Assembly: GCA_964371725.1 (NCBI GenBank)
Contig: CAYJNQ010000019.1
Coordinates: 1 to 36,471 of the forward strand
Source: JAAYCI01 sp964371725
Lineage (GTDB): Bacteria > Bacillota > Clostridia > Oscillospirales > Ruminococcaceae
Length of the DNA: 36,471 nt
Direction of reading: 5' to 3'
Shown here: one piece after another, positions 16,317-22,372 of the stretch
How the letters are laid out: every line of letters begins with the position of its first letter
Position numbering within the stretch: position 1 is the stretch's first letter
Program-made: the position numbers and the translations under genes
Notes under the pieces: generated by a model
Databases searched by the model: none
Told to the model about the DNA's origin: nothing
What the model saw: the letters and a program-made list of their open reading frames with translations, nothing else

Positions 16317-16481
16317 CAAAAAGTTTAAAGTGCTTTCGGCATGTTTTGCTATGTGTTGAAAAACGAAGAAGCCAAAAAAGCCACTTTTTAACATTTTCAA
16401 CAGAGTTTTCAACAATGGCTGTGGGGAGTGCTTTATACTGGCCGTAATTTACAAGTCTTTTGCAAAAAAAAAACCAAAAAA

Positions 16482-16513
16482 TATCCAAAAAAAATGGGGG
16501 AAGAATTTGGATA
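16482..16513 (-). terminator. Terminator of nrdJ
   Basis: TATCCAAA (16482-16489) pairs with TTTGGATA (16506-16513) across a 16-base loop, and further A/T pairing is possible inside. On minus the stem is followed by TTTTTTGG and a second run of ten T. The stem is AT-rich, but the long T tract supports termination. Confidence 0.6.
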
Positions 16514-16538
16514 GATTGCTAGGATGCGCTTGAAACAT

Positions 16539-18839
16539 TCAACTGCAATGAGAAAAACCGCAGCTACGGCAAACCACACAGCCACCCTCGTGTGAAAGGG
16601 CCTTGCCACACTCGGGGCAGGCGCGTGCATCTGATTGTGGGCCAAATGAACGTGGTTCGCTTGAAGCCTCCGTTTTTTTACCACGCACGGGGGGCTCTGG
16701 GGAAAGTGTGGTGGAACCGGCCTCATTTTGCTCAATATGCCGGGCAACTTTTCTCACAACACGTGCAATGGCATCCGGGCAAGAGGTGCAGCTCATGCCA
16801 CTTAAGCGTGTGGTAGAAGGGCAACGGATGCCCTTGAGCTGGTTGTAGATCTCTTCCACACTCATTCCACTGCGCAAGGCCACGCTGGCAAGCCTTGCGG
16901 TGGCCTCGCTTTGGCTGGCACAACCACCGGCTTTCCCGGTGCTTGTGAATACCTCACAAATGCCTTTTTCATCATAATTAACCGTGACATACAGGTTGCC
17001 GCAACCAATTTTCATGCGTTCGGTAAAGCCGGAGGTAACGGCCGGGCGCTTTCGTGGGTGAATATGTCCATAGGGGGATTCACAGGCTTCACAGGCACCC
17101 GTTGCGGGGGCATTGGCGCTATTGACAGAACCGATGTTCAAAACTTGATTCTCTCGGCTTCCATCTCGATAGATGGTGAGCCCCTTACAACCTTCCTTGT
17201 AGGCAAGGCGATAGGCATCGGCCACTTCTTCCTCCGTGGCTTCTTTCGGAAAGTTGATTGTTTTGGAGACAGCATTGTCTGTGTAACGTTGGAAAGCGGC
17301 TTGCATTTTCACATGGTAAACCGGTTCGATGTCGTGGCTGCAAACGAATGTTTTTCGAATGCTTTGGGGGATATCCTCTATCTGTGCAATGCCGCCGGCT
17401 TGTGCAATTTTGCGCATCAAGCTTTCGCTGTATAGCCCCTCTTCCTCCAGCAGGGCTTTCAAAATGGGGTTTGTTTCCAAAAGTTCTGTATTGTCCATGA
17501 TGTTGCGAATGTACACATAGGCAAACACCGGTTCCACACCCGAGGAACAACCGGCGATGATAGACAAAGTACCGGTGGGGGCAATGGTGGTGATGGTGGC
17601 GTTGCGCTGCGGGGTTTCCTTTGGCAGGGTCGATGTGTCGAACAAGGGAAAAGCACCGCGCGTTTTGGCAAGAGCACAAGAGGCAAGGCGGCCTTCCGTT
17701 TGAATAAAGCCCATCACCTCTTCGGCCAAGGCCAAGGCGGTGTCGCTGTTATAGGGAATGTGTAGGGTTAACAGCAAATCGGCCCAGCCCATCACGCCAA
17801 GCCCTATCTTGCGCGTGGCACGTGTGGCCTCGGCAATGCGTGGCAAGGGGTAGTGGTTCACATCGATGACATTGTCTAAAAAGTGCACAGCATCGTGCAC
17901 AGTTTTGCGCAGAAGAGACCAATCTATCTCGGTGGTTCCTTCGGTTGACTTCACCATTTTCACAAGGTTGATGCTACCCAGGTTGCATGATTCATAAGCA
18001 AGCAAGGGTTGCTCGCCACATGGGTTTGTGGCTTCAAATTCACCTTGGTTTGGCACCACATTGTCTCGGTTTAGGCGGTCTAAAAACAAAATACCCGGCT
18101 CGCCGCTTGCCCAAGCGGCCTTTGTGATTTGTGAAAAGACGTCATGGGCGTTGAGCTGGCCGCATACTTTGTTTTGAAAGGGGTCAAGAAGGGGGTAATC
18201 CTCACCGGCGGCCTCTGCCTGCATAAAGGCCTCGGTAAGCCCCACCGAGAGGTTGAAATTGGTGATTTCGCGTGTGTCGCTTTTGCAAGCAATAAACTCC
18301 AATATATCAGGGTGGTCAACACGGAGCACGCCCATGTTGGCGCCGCGGCGTGTGCCCCCTTGCTTCACGGCTTCGGTGGCCGTATTGAACACCTTCATAA
18401 AGCTTACCGGGCCACTGGCTACGCCGCCGGTAGAGCCTACGGGAGCACCGTTTCGGCGTAAGCGAGAAAAAGAAAAACCGGTGCCACCACCCGATTTGTG
18501 GATGAGTGCGGCACTTTTAACCGATTCAAAAATGCCCTCCATGCTGTCTTCCACGGGCAGCACAAAACAGGCCGAGAGCTGCCCAAGCCGACGTCCTGCA
18601 TTCATCAAGGTGGGAGAATTGGGCAAAAAGCGCAAGCTTTCCATCATCTCGAAAAATGTGGCTTCGCTCTCATTTTCATTTTCACCGGCATAGAAAGCAT
18701 CGGCGCCGGCCACCGTTTTGGCCACCCGACGCAACATATCCTCGGGGGTTTCCAGCAAAGTGCCCGCATCGTCTGTTTCCAGGTAGCGTCTTTCCAGTAC
18801 TTGTCTTGCATTGTCTGATATTATAAAGGCCATTTTCAT
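16539..18839 (-). CDS. nrdJ: Adenosylcobalamin-dependent ribonucleotide reductase (class II)
   Basis: NrdJ makes deoxyribonucleotides using a cobalamin-generated thiyl radical and works with or without oxygen. The 766-residue protein has the redox cysteine C91 (QLSACFVLP), SGGGTGFSFSRLR, the catalytic pair C274 and E276 in NPCGEQ, and the partner C285 in ESCNLGSINL. PTGTLSIIAGCSSGVEP follows. The C-terminus has a CPECG plus CVVCRSCGFSHC zinc ribbon that also holds the shuttle cysteines. There is no class III nrdD or class I gene nearby. The ATG at 18839 has GAAGAGGT upstream. A promoter with two NrdR-box-like sites lies at 18932-18879. A cobalamin riboswitch is not visible in the short leader. 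Confidence 0.96.
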   Translation of the reverse strand: MKMAFIISDNARQVLERRYLETDDAGTLLETPEDMLRRVAKTVAGADAFYAGENENESEATFFEMMESLRFLPNSPTLMNAGRRLGQLSACFVLPVEDSMEGIFESVKSAALIHKSGGGTGFSFSRLRRNGAPVGSTGGVASGPVSFMKVFNTATEAVKQGGTRRGANMGVLRVDHPDILEFIACKSDTREITNFNLSVGLTEAFMQAEAAGEDYPLLDPFQNKVCGQLNAHDVFSQITKAAWASGEPGILFLDRLNRDNVVPNQGEFEATNPCGEQPLLAYESCNLGSINLVKMVKSTEGTTEIDWSLLRKTVHDAVHFLDNVIDVNHYPLPRIAEATRATRKIGLGVMGWADLLLTLHIPYNSDTALALAEEVMGFIQTEGRLASCALAKTRGAFPLFDTSTLPKETPQRNATITTIAPTGTLSIIAGCSSGVEPVFAYVYIRNIMDNTELLETNPILKALLEEEGLYSESLMRKIAQAGGIAQIEDIPQSIRKTFVCSHDIEPVYHVKMQAAFQRYTDNAVSKTINFPKEATEEEVADAYRLAYKEGCKGLTIYRDGSRENQVLNIGSVNSANAPATGACEACESPYGHIHPRKRPAVTSGFTERMKIGCGNLYVTVNYDEKGICEVFTSTGKAGGCASQSEATARLASVALRSGMSVEEIYNQLKGIRCPSTTRLSGMSCTSCPDAIARVVRKVARHIEQNEAGSTTLSPEPPVRGKKTEASSEPRSFGPQSDARACPECGKALSHEGGCVVCRSCGFSHCS

Positions 18840-18878
18840 ATACCTCTTCTCATGAATGGATTTGTAGGGTGTCTTCCT

Positions 18879-18907
18879 ATTTTACAACTATATCTAGTTG
18901 TACACAA
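18879..18907 (-). promoter_or_regulatory. nrdJ promoter
   Basis: On minus, TTGTGT (18907-18902) and TAAAAT (18884-18879) are exactly 17 bases apart. The first NrdR-like palindrome fills the spacer, a classic repressor position. Transcription would start near 18872, about 33 bases before the ATG. Confidence 0.65.
18883..18902 (-). promoter_or_regulatory. NrdR-box-like palindrome, proximal
   Basis: TACAACTA and TAGTTGTA are perfect 8-bp arms around TATC. The inner ACTATATCTAGT differs at one base from the core ACTATATATAGT of known NrdR boxes. It fills the -35/-10 spacer of nrdJ. The outer bases differ from the ACAC...GTGT ends, so the match is partial (about 11 of 16 by eye). Confidence 0.6.
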
Positions 18908-18916
18908 GGGGAATAT

Positions 18917-18932
18917 ACACAAAATATAGAAT
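18917..18932 (-). promoter_or_regulatory. NrdR-box-like site, distal
   Basis: ACACAAAATATAGAAT fits the NrdR consensus (aCaCwAtATaTwGwGt) at 14 of 16 positions by eye. Its centre is 32 bases from the centre of the proximal palindrome, matching the three-turn spacing typical of paired NrdR boxes. Confidence 0.6.
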
Positions 18933-18948
18933 TTTTCATAATTTTCAT

Positions 18949-18977
18949 TTGACGATACACATGAGATATACTATGAT
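18949..18977 (+). promoter_or_regulatory. Strong sigma-A promoter for the MYG1-family gene
   Basis: TTGACG (18949-18954) and TATGAT (18972-18977) are 17 bases apart. The start would be near 18984, 28 bases before the ATG at 19012. The -35 begins 17 bases downstream of the distal NrdR-like site, so a repressor bound there could affect this promoter too. Confidence 0.75.
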
Positions 18978-19011
18978 ACTATTTAGGATAAGCCAACAGG
19001 GAGGACAATAT

Positions 19012-19911
19012 ATGACAGATTCCAAAAATCCGGCACAGTTGCCGCAGCTGGGTTTTACACATGCAGGCCGTTTTCATGCCGATGACGTTTTCTCGGCGGC
19101 ACTCTTGCGCATACTGCGGCCGGACATTCGTATTTTTCGCGGATTCGAGGTGCCAAAAAATTTCGATGGGATTGCCTTTGATATTGGAAATGGAGAGTTT
19201 GACCATCACGAAAAAGAAAGAAAGCGTCGTCCGAACGGGATGCCCTATGCGGCTTTTGGGCTGCTTTGGAAACAGTATGGGCATCATCTGTTGCCAAAAG
19301 AAGAAGCCAAGAGATTCGACGAGAAATTCATCCAACCACTTGATTTAGACGACAACAACGGCACCGGAAATGCAGTGGCCGCACTGATTGGCGCATTCAA
19401 CCCTTCTTGGGATGCAAATGAAGATGAGGCCACGGCTTTTGAAGAGGCATTGAATGTGGCCCAAAAATTGCTGGAACGCCGCATCGAGGGTTTTGCGGCA
19501 GCACACAGAGGCAAGGCACTGGCAGAAAAGGCTTTGCAGGAGATGAAAGACAACATCGTGGTGCTTCACACCTATGTGCCCTGGAAGCCGGTTTTAATTG
19601 AGAGTGCGGCCGAATTTGTCATTCATCCCTCTCCACGAGGGGGCTTAAGTTTGCAGTGTGTGCCGCGCGATTTCAGTGGAAAATTGGGCCTAAAAATTCC
19701 GTTACCCGGGCAGTGGCGCGGTAAACCGGAGGAAGAATTGCAGCGAATAACCGGTGTTGCAGACATTCGCTTTTGTCATGCCTCTGGGTTTATGGCGGTG
19801 ATGGAGCATGAGGAAAGTGCACGAAAGTTGGCCAATATGGCAAGGGAAGCGGAGCAGCACCGCAAAGCCCAAAGTGAGGCCGACCGCCGTGCGGCGCATA
19901 AACAGCCGTGA
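19012..19911 (+). CDS. MYG1/UPF0160-family protein, DHH-like exonuclease
   Basis: The 299-residue protein belongs to the MYG1 family (UPF0160), related to DHH phosphoesterases; the eukaryotic member is reported as a 3'-5' RNA exonuclease. Metal-binding motifs are GRFHADDVFSAALL (H22, D24, D25) and FDHHEKERKRR (D64, H65, H66), with LDLDDNNGTG further on. The C-terminal half (VPWKPVLIES, FVIHPSPRGGLSLQCVP, FCHASGFMAV) is family-typical. The ATG at 19012 has GGGAGGA upstream. The stop codon overlaps the GTG start of the GIY-YIG gene by four bases, so the two are coupled. The tail is rich in Glu, Arg and Ala (REAEQHRKAQSEADRRAAHKQ). Confidence 0.88.
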   Translation: MTDSKNPAQLPQLGFTHAGRFHADDVFSAALLRILRPDIRIFRGFEVPKNFDGIAFDIGNGEFDHHEKERKRRPNGMPYAAFGLLWKQYGHHLLPKEEAKRFDEKFIQPLDLDDNNGTGNAVAALIGAFNPSWDANEDEATAFEEALNVAQKLLERRIEGFAAAHRGKALAEKALQEMKDNIVVLHTYVPWKPVLIESAAEFVIHPSPRGGLSLQCVPRDFSGKLGLKIPLPGQWRGKPEEELQRITGVADIRFCHASGFMAVMEHEESARKLANMAREAEQHRKAQSEADRRAAHKQP

Positions 19912-20183
19912 ACTGGGTATATTTGCTGCGCTGTGCAGATGGTAGCCTCTATGCGGGGTGGACGAATAATCTGGAAAAGCGTGTGAAGACGCACAACGAG
20001 GGGGCCGGGGCCAAGTATACGCGTGGACGCCGCCCGGTGAAGCTTGTTTACGCAAGAGGATTTAACACAAAAAGCGAGGCCATGGCCGAGGAAGTGCGGC
20101 TAAAAAAACTACAAAAAAGTCAAAAGGAAGCCTTGATCAATACGGCAGAAAATCAGTATGCATGCGGGTGCCCGCTAACCTGA
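19908..20183 (+). CDS. GIY-YIG domain protein, YhbQ/YazA (UPF0213) type
   Basis: The 91-residue single-domain protein contains WVYLLRCADGSLYAGWTNNLEKRVKTHNEG, the GIY-YIG nuclease signature with the catalytic Arg and Tyr region, and KSEAMAEEVRLKKLQKSQK with the metal Glu. Such UPF0213 proteins are putative structure-specific nucleases of unclear role. The start is GTG at 19908, overlapping the MYG1 stop as GTGA. In Bacillus, yazA lies between yabB and yabC (rsmI). In this genome it has moved next to a second nuclease-like gene. A terminator is found about 70 bases downstream (20252-20301). Confidence 0.92.
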   Translation: MNWVYLLRCADGSLYAGWTNNLEKRVKTHNEGAGAKYTRGRRPVKLVYARGFNTKSEAMAEEVRLKKLQKSQKEALINTAENQYACGCPLT

Positions 20184-20251
20184 ATATTTACCATGCAGCA
20201 ATAGGCCAAAACACCCAAAACCCACGCATTCCGTTTTGCCAACAAGAACGA

Positions 20252-20301
20252 AAAGAGCCCCTTGCATCTATCTGCAAACAGATTGACGCAAGGGGCTCTT
20301 T
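20252..20301. terminator. Bidirectional terminator, GIY-YIG / lectin genes
   Basis: A 14-bp perfect stem (20252-20265 with 20288-20301, AAAGAGCCCCTTGC and its complement) with a 22-base loop lies between convergent genes. The minus reading ends in TTTT and the plus reading in TTT. Confidence 0.75.
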
Positions 20302-20320
20302 CGACAAACAAATAATTAGA

Positions 20321-20923
20321 CTAAGCTTCTTTTTCCGCGGCAACTGCGCTTGTTTTGCGCGTTTTCACAGCCGTTACCTTGGCAGGAGAGGCTTTTTTTG
20401 CGGCCTTTACAGGGGTTTTCTTGGCAGGGGCTTTTTTGGCAACGGTTCTTTTCTTTTTTTCTGCCACAGGCTCAAGTGGAGCCAATTTCCAGCGCTGGCT
20501 GATGTCGTCGGTGGCCTCCCAAATGTGTGTGGGTGTGCCGTCCGTAATGGAAAGACCCATCAAATCCAAATATTTACCGGAAAGTTTTGAGAAAAATTTG
20601 AAATATCCGCGGCCAACTTTTTCAATGCCCCAAAGTTGGCTGTCGGCCCCCAGATAATCCCATTGGTGCACCCAGGTTCCGTTCTCTGTGCCCTGCATGG
20701 CCACATCCAACACTTTGCCCGAAAAAACATTCGTGATTTTATAGAAATCTCCGGCTACTTTTTCAAACATCCACTGTTGGGTTTCGCTACTGGCATCGGC
20801 CCAAATGCGCACGGTGCCTCCATTGTCGTGGCTGAAATCGCCCACTTCCAGCGCTTTGCCATTTTTGGTTTTAATGACATACACTTTGAAGTTTTCCACG
20901 GGACTTTCTTTTTTACTTGGCAT
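20321..20923 (-). CDS. Ricin-type beta-trefoil lectin fused to a histone-H1-like tail
   Basis: The 200-residue protein has no signal peptide or membrane segment and should be cytosolic. Residues 10-150 form a beta-trefoil (RICIN-like) domain with one QxW motif per lobe: QQW (49-51), QLW (96-98) and QRW (143-145). Each lobe carries a ligand-like core (GKALEVGD, GKVLDVAMQ, GKYLDLMGL). Residues 155-200 are a Lys/Ala/Pro tail (KKAPAKKTPVKAAKKASPAK) like H1 or other nucleoid-associated C-termini, ending in an acidic AAEKEA. The tail suggests nucleic acid or polyanion binding and the trefoil sugar binding. AAGGAGG precedes the ATG. It has its own strong promoter and a terminator, so it is a single-gene unit. 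Confidence 0.85.
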   Translation of the reverse strand: MPSKKESPVENFKVYVIKTKNGKALEVGDFSHDNGGTVRIWADASSETQQWMFEKVAGDFYKITNVFSGKVLDVAMQGTENGTWVHQWDYLGADSQLWGIEKVGRGYFKFFSKLSGKYLDLMGLSITDGTPTHIWEATDDISQRWKLAPLEPVAEKKKRTVAKKAPAKKTPVKAAKKASPAKVTAVKTRKTSAVAAEKEA

Positions 20924-20983
20924 ATATCCTCCTTAAACAAACAAACGTATTGATGTATATATGGGATTGATATGACAAAAATT

Positions 20984-21012
20984 AGTATAGCATGAAGTGC
21001 AACAAAATGCAA
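20984..21012 (-). promoter_or_regulatory. Sigma-A promoter of the lectin/H1-tail gene
   Basis: On minus, TTGCAT (21012-21007) and TATACT (20989-20984) have a 17-base spacer. The leader to the ATG at 20923 is about 55 bases. Confidence 0.7.
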
Positions 21013-21113
21013 TTCACACCAATGTTTTTCACAAAAACAACAAAAAGAATTGTAGAACAAGAAATAAAGTGTAAAAAAAGGGGATTGTTTCAGAAAATAT
21101 ATCCCGGCATAGC

Positions 21114-21542
21114 CTAAAAAGAAGGGTCGGACACAACGATGTCCGATAAAATAATTTGTGTGCTGGTGTGGCCAACCTTCTGCAGCTGCCCCAGCAATTG
21201 TTCCAAGGCGGCAATGTCATCGCATCGTACGCGCATCATAAAACTTTGAGAACCGGTAACATGATAACACTTTAATATATCACGGCTGGTTTTCACAACC
21301 TCTTTGAAATGACCGCGGTCTGCAATGGGAACGGTGATGGAAATGAGTGCATTGATACTGTTTTTATTGAAATTGGTGTTGAGACGAACCGTGTAGCCCA
21401 AAATAATCTCTTGCTTTTCCATGCGCCGAATGCGCTCTGAAACCGCAGGGGATGTAAGGTTGATCTGCCGTGCAATTTCTTTGATGGTGATGCGCGCGTT
21501 TCTTTGCAATAGGCGTAAAATTTCGTGGTCGAGGCTGTCCAT
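21114..21542 (-). CDS. Lrp/AsnC-family transcriptional regulator
   Basis: The 142-residue protein has an N-terminal HTH (LDHEILRLLQRNARITIKEIARQINLTSPAVSERIRRME) followed by a RAM effector domain (VRLNTNFNKNSINALISITV, VTGSQSFMMRVRCDDIAALEQLL). Members bind amino acids or similar small effectors and regulate metabolism, often of neighbouring genes. Its targets here are unknown; the divergent candidate sRNA and comEB begin about 180 bases away. The ATG at 21542 has AAGGAG upstream. No glutamate- or branched-chain-related gene lies next to it. Confidence 0.92.
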   Translation of the reverse strand: MDSLDHEILRLLQRNARITIKEIARQINLTSPAVSERIRRMEKQEIILGYTVRLNTNFNKNSINALISITVPIADRGHFKEVVKTSRDILKCYHVTGSQSFMMRVRCDDIAALEQLLGQLQKVGHTSTQIILSDIVVSDPSF

Positions 21543-21687
21543 ATAAAACTCCTTACAAAATAAAGTATAATGATAAAAAGAAAAATCAAAAACTCATAAA
21601 AGAATGAAAAACATGAAAATTATTTATATAATTAAATCATATAACACAAAATCCGTATAAAAGAAAGAAATAATGCCGCAAAACTTT
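21543..21687. other. AT-rich region upstream of the Lrp gene
   Basis: This part between lrp and the candidate sRNA promoter is very AT-rich. A minus-strand TATACT near 21571-21566 could be a -10 box for lrp, but no matching -35 is seen at the right distance. It could contain Lrp binding sites. Confidence 0.4.
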
Positions 21688-21716
21688 TTGACAAGCCATA
21701 TCAAACCTGTTAAAGT
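21688..21716 (+). promoter_or_regulatory. Sigma-A promoter with perfect -35, no gene of its own
   Basis: TTGACA (21688-21693) and TAAAGT (21711-21716) are 17 bases apart. Initiation would be near 21723. A strong terminator follows within about 75 bases, before any coding sequence. Confidence 0.7.
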
Positions 21717-21722
21717 AAAGAA

Positions 21723-21800
21723 GCGATAAGTATTTCCTTTGTTTGTACTTTCCCACCCTTCTTATGTAAAAAGAACTGCGCCCCCCGCAGTTCTTTTTGC
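21723..21800 (+). ncRNA. Candidate small RNA of about 78 nt
   Basis: Bounded by the promoter at 21688-21716 and the terminator at 21768-21798, this interval has no ribosome site or convincing peptide. The 5' half is unpaired and pyrimidine-rich (UUUCCU, CUUUCCCACCCUUCUU), and the terminator loop is a run of C. Unpaired UCCC-type motifs that target ribosome sites are typical of Firmicutes sRNAs such as RsaE/RoxS, but the sequence itself is not one I recognise. The alternative is an attenuated leader of comEB, though comEB appears to have its own promoter after the terminator. Confidence 0.5.
21768..21798 (+). terminator. Strong terminator upstream of comEB
   Basis: A 13-bp perfect stem (21768-21780 with 21786-21798, core AAGAACTGCG) with a loop of five C is followed by GCTTTTTT. 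No open reading frame ends upstream on plus. Confidence 0.9.
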
Positions 21801-21822
21801 TTTTTTAGGAAAACAGAAAGCC

Positions 21823-21851
21823 TTGCCGCCGCAAAGCGCTTGTGCTATGAT
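21823..21851 (+). promoter_or_regulatory. Promoter of comEB
   Basis: TTGCCG (21823-21828) and TATGAT (21846-21851) are 17 bases apart. Initiation near 21858 would leave a leader of about 16 bases, which includes the AAGGGGG ribosome site. Confidence 0.6.
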
Positions 21852-21873
21852 GAAAAACAGAAGGGGGCTTATT

Positions 21874-22353
21874 ATGAAAAGAGAAAACTACATTTCCTGG
21901 GCAGAATATTTTATGGCCATTGCCTGTTTAAGCGCGCAAAGATCTAAAGACAGCAGCACCCAAGTGGGAGCCTGCATTGTAAGTAGGGACCATAAAATTC
22001 TGTCCTTGGGCTACAATGGGATGCCCACAGGTTGCATGGACGACGCCATGCCTTGGGAGAGAGACGGAAGCCCACTGGATACAAAATATATGTATGTTTG
22101 CCACGCGGAACTCAATGCAATTTTGAACCACGCCGGAAGAGATTTGCGGGGTTCTGTTTTGTATACCACCTTGTTTCCATGCAATGAATGTGCAAAGGCC
22201 ATCATCCAAAGCGGCATAGCGGAGGTGGTTTATTTATCCGATAAATATGCAAACACCGATGAAACCGTTGCCAGCAAGCGGATGTTTGATATGGTGGGCG
22301 TGCAATACACAGCCTATCAAGCCACAAACCGAAAAATAGAGCTGGAGCTGTAG
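21874..22353 (+). CDS. comEB: dCMP deaminase (ComEB family)
   Basis: The enzyme converts dCMP to dUMP, feeding thymidylate synthesis. The 159-residue protein has the zinc site CHAEL (H77, E79 as proton shuttle) and PCNEC (C103, C106), with GYNGMP and the deoxynucleotide-binding region typical of the family. ATG at 21874 has AAGGGGG upstream; an earlier ATG pair near 21847 overlaps the -10 box and is unlikely. It converges with glgA only about 20 bases away, with no clear terminator between. Together with nrdJ it serves dNTP supply. Confidence 0.93.
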   Translation: MKRENYISWAEYFMAIACLSAQRSKDSSTQVGACIVSRDHKILSLGYNGMPTGCMDDAMPWERDGSPLDTKYMYVCHAELNAILNHAGRDLRGSVLYTTLFPCNECAKAIIQSGIAEVVYLSDKYANTDETVASKRMFDMVGVQYTAYQATNRKIELEL

Positions 22354-22372
22354 AAGTGCTTGTGGCCAAGAA

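Larger units (their letters stand above)
16197..16538. other. Intergenic region between nrdJ and the rhomboid-like gene
   Basis: This 342-base region holds the terminator of nrdJ (16513-16482), the promoter of the rhomboid-led operon (16316-16288) and a hairpin near the start site (16266-16280). In between are three TTTTCAACA-type 9-mers: two on plus (16393-16401, 16406-16414) and one inverted (16356-16364). No gene is seen. Confidence 0.6.

Noticed and set aside
18840..18960. Cobalamin riboswitch for nrdJ
   Set aside because: The leader is only about 33 bases and no B12-box-like sequence is seen; NrdR-like sites explain the region better.
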